Assembly (NCBI RefSeq): GCF_965638725.1
Contig: NW_027472014.1
Span: forward strand, 577,001-641,000
Length of the DNA: 64,000 bases
Direction of reading: 5' to 3'
Source of the DNA: Aptenodytes patagonicus
Lineage: Eukaryota; Chordata; Aves; Sphenisciformes; Spheniscidae
How positions within the stretch are numbered: position 1 is the stretch's first letter; every line of letters starts with the position of its first letter. Below the pieces are notes generated by a model. The model saw only the letters and a program-made list of their open reading frames with translations. It was not told the origin of the DNA and ran no database searches. The translations under genes were made by a program, and so were the position numbers. Shown one piece after another: positions 49,497 to 58,590 of this stretch.

Positions 49497-49979
49497 AACC
49501 ATCCTCTGCTACCAGATGTCGGAGTTTCCCCTTGTTCAGTGTCGACGACGGAGCGGGAGTTGCGATTCCGGAGTAATGACGGATCCCAAGATGAGTATGG
49601 TCATCCTCCTTTATCCATGCATATAGCAGGGTTTATATAGTTATCTACTGTAGGCACGCGCTTCGTAACAACCTATGGTTGGTTAATTACAGCTGTACAC
49701 GCGCTCAATTATAAGCTATGATTGGGTTAAAGTTACTGTCCACGCGCTTATTGCTTCTACTCGATTGGCGGTTGGCAGCAGGACATGTTAGCCGCTGACT
49801 TCACCTCCTTCTAGGTACAGTTTCGTTACAGTTGTTTACCCGGCCCCATTGTTCTTTGTTCTGTCCGGGGAAGTCCCGGTGGTCATCCTGCTGTGTCAGC
49901 ATGTCTTAGTTACTTTTTGATACATGGGTTGCTCAGCGATACCAGATCGTGGCCTTGCTGAATCAGCCATTCCTCCACA
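49497..49979 (-). mobile_element. Provirus A primer site (tRNA-iMet) and 5' LTR, unit 2
   Basis: Primer site 49497-49514, LTR 49517-49979, then CACCCT. The minus-strand poly(A) signal reads GATAAA here (plus TTTATC at about 49610-49615), unlike AATAAA in unit 1. Confidence 0.9.
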
Positions 49980-50232
49980 CACCCTGTGCCCATCCCCCTG
50001 CTGCTGCCCATCAAGGTAAGGGGGGGGCCTTAGGCGGGGCCCCACCACCCCGGGGGAGGTGTCCCCAGCGATGTCACCTCACTGTCACCCTGTCCTCAAG
50101 CTGGTGGCCTGCTCCGTGGGGTACAACCACCTGGGGACAGCGGATGACCAGGGGCGAGTCTCCATGCAAGGGAGGAACCGCTACGGGCAGCGGGGGACTG
50201 GGGACCGGCTGGACCGTGTGGAGGTCCCACAG
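49980..50232 (+). pseudogene. FBXO24: FBXO24 3' exons (RCC1-like part), unit 3
   Basis: Third copy of 339-591: blocks 49980-50015 and 50101-50232. It continues the F-box exons at 34273-35534 across provirus A of unit 2. No further FBXO24 exons follow. Confidence 0.75.
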
Positions 50233-50640
50233 GTGACAGGCCACGCCCTGCCTGTCCCTGTCCCCGTCACTGTCCTGTCACTGTCCCCACAGGTGTCCTG
50301 TCCCCGTCCCTGACCCTGTCCCTGACCCCAGCATCATCCCTGTAGGTACCATCCCGCAGGTGTCCTGTCCCCACCACTGTCCCCGCAGGTGCCTTGTCCC
50401 CATCCCTGTCCCTGTGACTGTCCCCACAGGTGCCCTGTCCCCGTCCCTGTCCCCAGTGTCACCCAGGCAGGTGCCCTGTGGCCATCCCTGTCCCCATCCC
50501 TGTCCCTGCTGGTGTCCTGTCCCTATCCTGTCCCCGCTGTTGTCCCCACAGTTGCCTTGTCCCCAGTGGGGCCCTGTCCACACCCCTGTCCCCCCTCGTC
50601 CCCGTCCCCAGTGTCCCCCCAGCGTTGTTTTGATTTTCTT
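50233..50640 (+). repeat. GC-rich minisatellite, unit 3
   Basis: Third copy of the CCCTGTCCCC-type minisatellite, with single-base differences (for example CTGTCCACACC for CTGTCCCCACC near 50577). Confidence 0.8.
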
Positions 50641-50676
50641 TACAGCCGAAAGCACCACACGGAGCAGGAGATGTGT

Positions 50677-50769
50677 CCCCAGTAGCTGGCACATAGTCGT
50701 TTCAGTTCACATACACGCGGGATAGAGAGTGAGATTACACAGAGAGATCGTTAAGAAAAGATTTAATCA
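50677..50769 (-). repeat. Inverted-repeat arm, unit 3
   Basis: Copy of 1036-1128 with one change (GATTACACAG); pairs with 54135-54226. Confidence 0.85.
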
Positions 50770-51354
50770 AGATGAGTATTGATCAGGCGATCGATGGGTC
50801 TCCTGCCGTTGCCTGGATGTTTCGTCCAGCCGCGAGGCGAGGGCAGCTAGTTCAGCATTTTTCTGCTGCAGCCTCTCTGCCTCCTTGCACGCTTCTGGAG
50901 AGCCTGCCTTTGTCAGGAGGCAGCTCTCCCTCCCAGGGGCGCTCTGTTGCCTCTCCAGGTCTTCTAGAACACGCTGCAGGCGGGTGTTCTGCTGCAGGAG
51001 CCGGCTGCGTTTGCTGCCGAGCAGCACCAAGTCTTCCCCCTCTGGCACCTGGAGCTGAGCATCTGCCACAGCCTTGCGTGTTGTTTGCTGCCCAGCCCTG
51101 GGGCTTTCAGGCGGTCTTTCCTGTCGTGCCGCCAGGGCCTGGGGCCGTTTCTGCCAGAGGAGCAGGAGCTCTGCGTCTCCTGATGGCCCTGGTGCCCAGG
51201 AGGGCCTTGGGGCTGGGCCGTGCTGGGGGATGATTTTCTCCTCCATAAAATTCCAGCTTTTAATACAATCCCACACAAGTTTCGGATCGTGTTCATATGA
51301 GGCCACCTCATTCGGCTTGCAAGGGGTTGTTTGGGGGTTTTTCTCCCTCCTCAT
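50767..51354 (-). pseudogene. Truncated RIMBP-like paralogue, unit 3
   Basis: 195-codon frame as in units 1 and 2; matches unit 2 at the two sites where unit 1 differs. SH3 region absent. Confidence 0.6.
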
Positions 51355-51945
51355 GCTTCACCAGCGACCATATGATTTACCACAGCAGTAGGGCACTATG
51401 GAAACGAGCTGCGAAGCAACTCTGAGAATCTAGGGTGCCCACATCCTCCAGGTTAGCATCTTTAGCAGTGACCCCACCGTCGAGCTCAGCCCACGCTCGC
51501 TCTTGCCAGCACAGCCGCCAGCTCCGGGAGAGAGCAGGGCAGGAGCTGCCCAGGGATGCCCCTTATGACCGCACGGCCCTGGGACACCCTTTGTGACACA
51601 GGGCCATGCGGGGCCATGCGGCGACGGGGCTGGCACCGCCCGGCACCTCCTGCAGCTGTGGTCGTGGGGCCCCCCAGGCCAGGACATACCTTCTAAGGCC
51701 ATGAGGCCCCACCCCTCCTTTGTGTGGCCAGGGCCAGGACATACCTTCTAAGGCCATGAGGCCCCACCCCTCCTTTGTGTGGCCAGGGCCAGGACACGTG
51801 TATAAGGCCATACTCGCTCACCCCGGCTGATTGCAGATGCTGTCTCCGCCTCTGCATGGTCAAGGGAGGCAGCAGCTGCTGAGAGGGAGTGACGCGCAAC
51901 GTCGGTGGCTGTTGGTGGCGGCGTTTGGTTGCCATCCTTGCAGCC
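51355..51945. promoter_or_regulatory. Divergent spacer with candidate promoter and VNTR, unit 3
   Basis: Contains two full 55-bp VNTR copies (51682-51736 and 51737-51791), then CACGTG and TATAAGG as in unit 1. Confidence 0.4.
51682..51815. repeat. 55-bp VNTR, two full copies plus partial (unit 3)
   Basis: Two 55-bp copies starting GGACATACCTTCTAAGG, then a partial starting GGACACGTGTATAAGG. Copy numbers across the array are 1, 3 and 2. Confidence 0.9.
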
Positions 51946-54093
51946 ATGAGCCAGGACGGTGTGGGACGGGTGCCCGTGGCGTGCAGCCGCCCCTCGCCCT
52001 GCCGGGGCCTGGCGCAGAAGAACGAGCACAAGCGGCAGCTGGAGAGGCTGCGGGCTGAGCTGGAGGCTGAGCGACTCCGCTCCCAAGAGCTGTGCCGCCG
52101 CTTCGCTGCTGAAACTCGGGAGTTGAAGGAGGCAGCAGAGCGGGAGCGGCGGCTCCTGGCTGAACGGCTACACTCCAAATGGGAGCAGCAGCAGGCACGG
52201 GAGCTCCAGCGGCTGCGGGAGCTGAACCAGCGGCAGCGGGCAGTGGAGATCCGCCAGCTGCTGCGCTCAAAGGAGGCTGAGCTGTGCGAGGTGCAGGGGG
52301 TGCTGCAGCGGCAGCGCGACGACACCGTCCGTCAGGCACGGGACCTGCAGCAGCAGCTGGCCAAGGAGCTGGTGAGAGGAGCCTGGAGCAGCAGCGAGGC
52401 CCGCGGTAAGCTCCAGGACGTCCTCAGCAAGCTGCGCTGGGAGACCAGTGGCGAGCAGGCTGCTCGCATCCTTGTCCTCCAAGACAAACTGCTGCTGCAG
52501 AGGAGACTCTTCCTAAAGTACATCTTGGAGCAGTTGGAGGGTGAGCAGCCTGCTTCCTGCAAGGAAGCCAGGGCCAAGGCTACGGCCTGGCACCGCCTGC
52601 AGACCCTCCAGGGCACCGGGACCATCGGGCCCTGCTCTTCAGAGAGCCTCATGGCATCTTCCTCCCACAATGGAGAAGGGCAGCCAAAAACCTGCGAGAG
52701 CTTAAAAGCTCATCTCCAGGAGGAAGGGAACAGCGTGGAGGTTTTGCTCGAGGCTGTGGGGCAAGCCTTGGCGCCGCACTGCTTGGACTCCCTGCCGCAG
52801 GAAAGGACCAGCAGCAGGCGGTCTGTGGCAGAGGTGGGTGTTCAGACTCTAGGGCAGCAGGAGGACTGGCTGCCTGGTAGCAGTCACAGCAGGCTGCTGG
52901 AGCGGAACGCCCACCTCCAGAGTGCCCTGAAGGACCTCGAGAGGCAATGCAGTGTCCTTCAAGAGGAGAACTGTCTTCTGAGGAAGGCAAGCTCTCCTGA
53001 AGTGTGGGAGAGGCTCAAGCAGAAGACTGCTAAGCTGGGTCTCATTAGCAAGCAGCTGCAAGAAAGAGCCAGGCAACTGCAGACCGTCGATTGCCTGAGC
53101 AACACTCGAGTGCCACTGCCCACCCAAAGCTCCACTGAGGAACTGCGTATGACATCGCTTCCTCAGCAGAAGGCTGGAGAAATGGGGGAGCCTGCCGGAG
53201 CTTTGCTGGCACAGGACGAGCAGGATGACTTCTCACAGAGGGCAGCTGAGGAGCTTCAGGCCCAAGTGGCTGCACATGAAGAGGGCTCCTGTTGTGTGAG
53301 CGCCCACTGCCGAACTTGTGAGGAGTTACAGGCGCAGCTTACGGAGATGACAAACGAAAACACCCGACTGGCTGAGGAAAACGCTCGCCTCCGTGGACAG
53401 ATGGGTTTGACAGAAAGGGCGACTAAGGCATGTGGCAGAGGAGCAAGATTCTGCCATCCGAACAAACGCCTGTCTTCAAACCCAGCTGGAAGAGGCAGAG
53501 CGCAAAACGAAAGCCATGAGAGAAATGGCACGAGTCAACAGCCGGAGAAGGAACATGAGGAGACAAAGTTAGCGCTCCAGAGGAAAGATGAGGGAGTTGC
53601 GTGTTTGCAGGGGGCTCGGACAGAAGTACGCAGGGAACACGAAGAAACCCTGCAACTGTTTCGAGCCCAGGTGACTGAACTGAATGATGGGTTTCGGAAG
53701 CTACCTGAACGACGCCAGCAGCTCTTTCAGGAACTTGAACGGCTGGAAAGAGAAAGATCCAACCGTATCATTTCCAGGCCGCACCAGGCTATGCTGGGAG
53801 CAGACAAGGAGCCCATCCTCCTGGAGGCTATGAGACAGCAACCGGCAGAGCTTCGAGCATTCATAGCTCGATACAGCTATGATCCTTTCGACGGTCCCAA
53901 TGAGCAGCCTGAACTAGAGCTTCCTCTCATTGCTGGGCAATACGTTTACATCTTTGGAGACGTGGATGAAGACGGTTGGTATGTGGGAGAGCTGACCGAC
54001 GGCACAAGAGGATTCGTCCCCTCTAATCTTGTTGAAGAAGTTTCAGGTGACGACCTGATGACACCAGAGTCTCCAGAGACAAGTGATTGGTAG
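51946..54093 (+). CDS. RIM-binding-protein-like coiled-coil/SH3 protein, copy 3
   Basis: 715 codons, intact. It is nearer copy 1 than copy 2 is: only Y449C, E552A and T587P were seen, with one synonymous GGA to GGG. SH3 residues and the KLRWETSGEQAARI signature are unchanged. Pro at 587 falls in the last predicted coiled coil (FRKLPERRQQLFQ) and could kink it. The copy is followed by the usual 3' UTR and then, about 335 bp after the stop, by the CR1 element that ends the array. Confidence 0.85.
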   Translation: MSQDGVGRVPVACSRPSPCRGLAQKNEHKRQLERLRAELEAERLRSQELCRRFAAETRELKEAAERERRLLAERLHSKWEQQQARELQRLRELNQRQRAVEIRQLLRSKEAELCEVQGVLQRQRDDTVRQARDLQQQLAKELVRGAWSSSEARGKLQDVLSKLRWETSGEQAARILVLQDKLLLQRRLFLKYILEQLEGEQPASCKEARAKATAWHRLQTLQGTGTIGPCSSESLMASSSHNGEGQPKTCESLKAHLQEEGNSVEVLLEAVGQALAPHCLDSLPQERTSSRRSVAEVGVQTLGQQEDWLPGSSHSRLLERNAHLQSALKDLERQCSVLQEENCLLRKASSPEVWERLKQKTAKLGLISKQLQERARQLQTVDCLSNTRVPLPTQSSTEELRMTSLPQQKAGEMGEPAGALLAQDEQDDFSQRAAEELQAQVAAHEEGSCCVSAHCRTCEELQAQLTEMTNENTRLAEENARLRGQMGLTERATKACGRGARFCHPNKRLSSNPAGRGRAQNESHERNGTSQQPEKEHEETKLALQRKDEGVACLQGARTEVRREHEETLQLFRAQVTELNDGFRKLPERRQQLFQELERLERERSNRIISRPHQAMLGADKEPILLEAMRQQPAELRAFIARYSYDPFDGPNEQPELELPLIAGQYVYIFGDVDEDGWYVGELTDGTRGFVPSNLVEEVSGDDLMTPESPETSDW

Positions 54094-54134
54094 CGGGACA
54101 CAGATGATGTCTGTCCTGTCTTCTGCTATCTTCT

Positions 54135-54226
54135 TATTAAATATTTTCTTAACTACCTCTCTGTGTCATCTCACTCTCTACCCTGGGTGTATGTGAACTG
54201 AAAGGACTATGTGCCAGCTACTGGGG
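54135..54226 (+). repeat. Inverted-repeat arm and 3' UTR, unit 3
   Basis: Third copy of the 3' UTR arm with ATTAAA; followed by ~200 bp of the unit spacer before the break at 54427. Confidence 0.85.
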
Positions 54227-54793
54227 GGCTGGCGTGGGTGGAGTGGCTGCCAGCTATTGGAGCGAACCAGGGGGTGTACGCACCCCTGGCTTGTGGTGCC
54301 AGCCACTGGAGTGGGTCCCAGTGCGCCTGGTGAATGGGGGGTCTCAGTGCAGCTACTGGAGCGGGTGGGGGTCTCAGCCACCAGGCACTGGGGCGGGAAC
54401 GGTGTGTGTCCCGAAAACCACTTACGGCAAAACCCGCGAACAGCAAAAGCGCAGGGAGTGAGAGGGTACCCCAGCCCCCCCCAACCCCGAGCCGGAGGAG
54501 GGAGCTCCTGACGAGCGGCAGCTCTGACTCAGCGTGGGCGGGGACAAGAGGGACGGCCGCCAAACCCCCCCACTGACAAGAGCAGCCCCCAGGGAGCGTG
54601 AGCGACCCGGAGTGCGGCAAACAGGGTGGGCAAACAGGACGTGGCGCGGCAGAAGGGCATGGCACGGCAGTTCGCGCGGCAGTTCGCGCAGGCAGGGCGT
54701 GCAGGGAAGGCGAGCGGGCAGGGCGCAGCCCCCCTCCTGGCTCTAGAGGCCAACTCAATTAGTAGTCGTCGCCCTCCCAGAAGAGGACCAGCT

Positions 54794-55641
54794 ATGGTTT
54801 CCACTCGGCCGAAAGCTGTCGCCAGAAGGAATGTGGCGACCCAGACGGAGCCCTCACGCAAGCGTACAGCTGTCCAGGTCTCTGGCTGCAGGGAGTGCTT
54901 GAGCCTGGCAGCTGTACCGGAGGGCGGCAGAGACACCTCCTGTGTGCGGTGTGACCAGGTGGATGATCTGCTCGGCCTGGTGGCAGAGCTGAAGGAGGAG
55001 GTGGAAAGGTTGAGGAGTATCCGGGAGTGTGAGAGGGAGACAGATTGGTGGAGCTGCACCCTACCGTCCCTGAGGCAAAGGCAGCAGATGGAGGCTCCAC
55101 GAGAAGCAGAGGATCCCCTGCCTTCTTGCCACCAGGTAGAAAGAGGGGACCTAAGCGATGGGGGGGAATGGAAACAGGTCCCTGACAGGCGAACCCCCGC
55201 CCGGCCTCCCTCACCTTCCCGGTTGCCTTTACGCAACAGATATGGGGCCCTGGAACTTGAGGGCCAGGCAAACGAGGATGTGGACGAAGGTCCATCCAGG
55301 AGGTCGCCTATGGTGAGGCAGTCAGCCCCACGCATTATGACTGCCGCTGCTAAGAAAAAAAGGAGGGTAATTGTCATAGGCGATTCCCTTCTGAGGGGAA
55401 CAGAGGGCCCTATATGCCGACCGGACCCATCCCACAGGGAAGTCTGCTGCCTCCCTGGGCACACCTGATCAACGCGTGGCTCAGGGGCTGGTGCCATCGG
55501 AGGAATTTGGGTTTTTTTGATCACGGGGAGGTTTACACGGCACTGGGCCTGCTGGCGACAGATGGAGTCCAGCTGTCTCACAGGGGGAAAAGGATCATTG
55601 CTCATGAATTGGCAGGGCTCATTGAGAGGGCTTTAAACTAG
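54794..55641 (+). pseudogene. CR1 ORF1 (RNA-binding/esterase-type protein), internally deleted
   Basis: Starts at the ATG at 54794 (MVSTRPKAVARRN); an open extension upstream to 54626 is probably UTR. It contains a Cys pair region (SGCRECLS...CVRCDQ), a coiled coil (LVAELKEEVERLRSIRECE) and the esterase-type start VIVIGDSLLRG. After REVCCLPG the frame breaks and ends at 55468, and the C-terminal part (HLINAWLRGWCHRRNLGFFDH to IERALN) follows in another frame to 55641. CR1 ORF1 normally has a longer hydrolase-like middle here, so a deletion near 55460 has removed it. Confidence 0.8.
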
Positions 55642-55698
55642 GTTTGAAGGGGGGGAGGGGATAAAACCAGGCTCACTAGAGATGAGCCTAGGGGTGGC

Positions 55699-58503
55699 AT
55701 GCCGATGCTGGGGGCAAAATCGATAGCCCAGCTCAAGTGCATATACACCAATGCACGCAGCATGGGCGGCAAACAGGAGGAGCTGGAAGCCATTGTGCAG
55801 CGGGAGAGATATGACTTAGTCGCCATCACAGAAACATGGTGGGGTGACTCTCATGACTGGAGTGTTGCAATGGATGGCTATAGACTCTTCAGAAGGGACA
55901 GGCGAGGAAGGAGAGGCGGTGGGGTGGCCCTGTATGTTAGGGAGTGTTTCGATTGTCTAGAGCTCAACGATTGTGATGATGATACGGTTGAGTGTTTATG
56001 GGTAAGGATGAGGGGGAAGGCCAACGAGGCAGATATCCTGCTGGGAGTCTGTTATAGACCACCCAACCAGGATGGAGGGGCGGATGAAGCGTTCTACAAG
56101 CGGCTGGCAGAAGTCTCTCAATCGCTAGCCCTTGTTCTCGTGGGGGACTTCAACTTCCCGGACGTCTGCTGGAAATACAACACGGCAGAGAGGAAGCAGT
56201 CTAGGAGGTTCCTGGAGTGTGTGGAAGACAACTTCCTGACACAGCTGGTGAGTGAGCCTACCAGGGGAGGTGCCTCGCTCGACCTGCTGTTTACAAACAG
56301 AGAAGGACTGGTGGGAGATGTGGTGGTCGGAGGCCGTCTTGGGCTTAGCGACCATGAAATGGTAGAATTCTCCATTCTCGGTGAAGTAAGGAGGGGGGGC
56401 AGCAAAACCACAACCATGGACTTCCGGAGGGCGGACTTTGGCCTGTTCAGGACGCTGGTTGAGAGAGTCCCTTGGGAGACGGTCCTGAAGGGCAAAGGGG
56501 TCCAGGAAGGCTGGACGATCTTCAAGAAGGAAGTCTTAAAGGCGCAGGAGCAGGCTGTCCCTGTACGCCATAAGAAGAACGGGCGGGGAAGACGACCGGC
56601 CTGGCTGAACAGGGAGCTCTTGCTGGGACTCAGGAAAAAAAGGAGAGTTTACCGCTTGTGGAAAAAGGGGTAGGCGACTCAGGAAGAGTACAGGGATCTC
56701 GTTAGGTCGTGCAGAGAGGAAATGAGAAAGGCAAAAGCCCAGCTAGAACGCAATCTGGCCGCTGTCGTTAAAGACAACAAAAAAAGTTTTTACAAATATA
56801 TTAATGACAAAAAGAGAGCCAGGGAGAATCTCCATCCTTTATTGGATGCGGGGGGGAACATTGTCACCGAGGATGAGGAAAAGGCTGAGGTACTCAATGC
56901 CTTCTTTGCCTCAGTCTTTAACAGGCAGACCAGTTATCCTCAGGGTACTCGGCCCCCCGAGCTGGAAGACGGGGACGGCGAGCAGGATGAACCCCCCGTA
57001 ATCCAAGAGGAAGCAGTCAATGACCTGCTACAGCACCTGGAGGCTCACAAGTCTATGGGGCCGGATGGGATCCACCCAAGAGTGCTGAGGGAGCTGGCGG
57101 AGGAGCTCGCCAAGCCGCTCTCCATCATTTATCAGCAGTCCTGGTTAACGGGGGAGGTCCCGGACGACTGGAGGCTTGCCAATGTGACGCCCATCTACAA
57201 GAAGGGCCGGAAGGAGGATCCGGGGAACTACAGGCCTGTCAGCCTGACCTTGGTGCCGGGGAAGATTATGGAGCGGTTCATCTTGAGGGCGCTCACAAGG
57301 CATGAGCGGGACAACCAGGGGATTAGGCCCAGCCAGCATGGGTTCATGAGAGGCAGGTCCTGCTTGACCAACCTGATCTCCTTCTATGACCAGGTGACCC
57401 GCCTAGTGGACGAGGGAAAGGCTGTGGATGTGGTCTACCTGGACTTCAGCAAGGCCTTTGACACTGTCTCCCACAGTATTCTCCTAGAGAAGCTGGCGGC
57501 TCACGGCTTAGACAGGTGTACTCTGCGCTGGGTCAAAAACTGGCTGGACGGCCGGGCCCAGAGAGTTGTGGTGAATGGAGTTCAATCCAGTTGGCGGCCG
57601 GTCACGAGCGGTGTTCCCCAGGGCTCAGTTTTGGGGCTGATCTTGTTCAATATCTTTATCGATGATCTGGATGAGGGGATCGAGTGCACCCTCAGTCAGT
57701 TTGCAGACGACACCAAGTTGGGCGGGAGCGTTGATCTGCTCGAGGGTAGGAAGGCTCTGCAGAGGGACCTGGACAGGCTGGATCGATGGGCCGAGGCCAA
57801 CTGTATGAGGTTCAACAAGGCCAAGTGCCGGGTCCTGCACTTGGGCCACAACAACCCCAAGCAGCGCTACAGGCTTGGGGAAGAATGGCTGGAAAGCTGC
57901 CCAGAGGAAAAGGACCTGGGGGTGTTGGTCAACAGCCGGCTGAACATGAGCCGGCAGTGTGCCCAGGCGGCCAAGAAGGCCAATGGCATCCTGGCCTGTA
58001 TCAGAAATAGTGTGGCCAGCAGGAGTAGGGAAGTGATCGTGCCCCTGTACTCGGCCCTGGTGAGGCCGCACCTCGAACACTGTGTTCAGTTTTGGGCCCC
58101 TGACTACAAGAAGGACGTCGAGGTGCTGGAGCGTGTCCAGAGAAGGGCAACGAGGCTGGTGAGGGGTCTGGAGAACAAGTCTGATGAGGAGCGGCTGAGG
58201 GAACTGGGCTTGTTTAGCCTGGAGAAAAGGAGGCTGAGGGGAGACCTCATCGCTCTCTACAACTCCCTGAAAGGAGGTTGTAGCGAGGTGGGTGTTGGTC
58301 TTTTCTCCGAAGTAACAAGCGATAGGACGAGAGGAAATGGCCTCAAGTTGCGCCAGGGGAGGTTTAGATTAGATGTGAGGAAAAATGTCTTTACTGAAAG
58401 AGTGGTTAAACATTGGAAGAGGCTGCCCAGGGAAGTGGTGGAGTCCCCATCCCTGGAGGTATTGAAAAGACGTGTAGATGAGGCGCTTAGGGACATGGTT
58501 TAG
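55699..58503 (+). pseudogene. CR1 ORF2 (endonuclease-reverse transcriptase), one nonsense codon
   Basis: Starts at ATG 55699. The apurinic-type endonuclease domain shows TNARSM, ITETWW, VGDFNFPD and LSDHEM. A TAG at 56671-56673 interrupts the frame between the domains, and the same frame continues to 58503. The reverse transcriptase shows [47 protein letters not shown] and FADDTKL, then the C-terminal CR1 region ([16 protein letters not shown]). ORF2 performs target nicking and reverse transcription. The stop is compatible with a C to T change of a Gln codon. With ORF1 also broken the element is not autonomous. Confidence 0.9.
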
Positions 58504-58590
58504 TGGACATGGTGGTGTTGGGTTGACGGTTGGACTCGATGATCTTAGAGGTCTCTTCCAATCTTAATGATTCTATGATTCTATGATTCT

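Larger units (their letters stand above)
24581..49641. repeat. Tandem segmental duplication, unit 2
   Basis: Second complete unit, about 480 bp longer than unit 1. The extra length comes from two more 55-bp VNTR copies near 26621, one more ~68-bp CCAAT promoter repeat near 33610, and 274 + 15 bp of provirus B dUTPase-protease sequence that unit 1 has lost. Private point changes (for example stop codons in both pol genes) show that the two units have evolved separately, so they are unlikely to be one locus assembled twice. Confidence 0.97.
35535..49979 (-). mobile_element. Provirus A with nested provirus B, unit 2
   Basis: Duplicate of 10763-24918. Flanking CACCCT is present on both sides, and the 36-bp collapsed 3' LTR lies at 35535-35570. 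It is 290 bp longer because provirus B keeps its protease. Private lesions: an env frameshift and a stop near the end of integrase. Confidence 0.93.
49642..54427. repeat. Tandem segmental duplication, unit 3 (truncated)
   Basis: Third unit. It follows units 1 and 2 from the provirus A LTR through FBXO24 3' exons, the minus RIMBP-like fragment, the VNTR (two copies) and the intact RIMBP-like gene, then stops at 54427, where CR1 sequence begins. The spacer, OR pseudogene, FBXO24 5' exons and proviruses do not follow, so this is the edge of the array or a later deletion. Confidence 0.95.
54428..58590 (+). mobile_element. Near full-length CR1 LINE
   Basis: About 4.16 kb: GC-rich 5' UTR with CAGTTCGCG repeats, ORF1, ORF2, a short 3' UTR (GGTTGGACTCGATGATCTTA) and ATTCTATG-type 8-bp terminal repeats ending at 58590. 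Most CR1 copies in birds are short 3' fragments, so this length is uncommon. The 5' end coincides with the point where unit 3 stops matching units 1 and 2. Confidence 0.93.

Noticed and set aside
1-54427. The repeats as a CRISPR array or a satellite
   Set aside because: Unit length, gene content and eukaryotic mobile elements show a segmental duplication; no short regularly spaced direct repeats with unique spacers were seen.
54626-54793. N-terminal extension of CR1 ORF1
   Set aside because: The sequence is repetitive 5' UTR (QFARQFAQ); the ATG at 54794 begins the ORF1 sequence that looks conserved for CR1.
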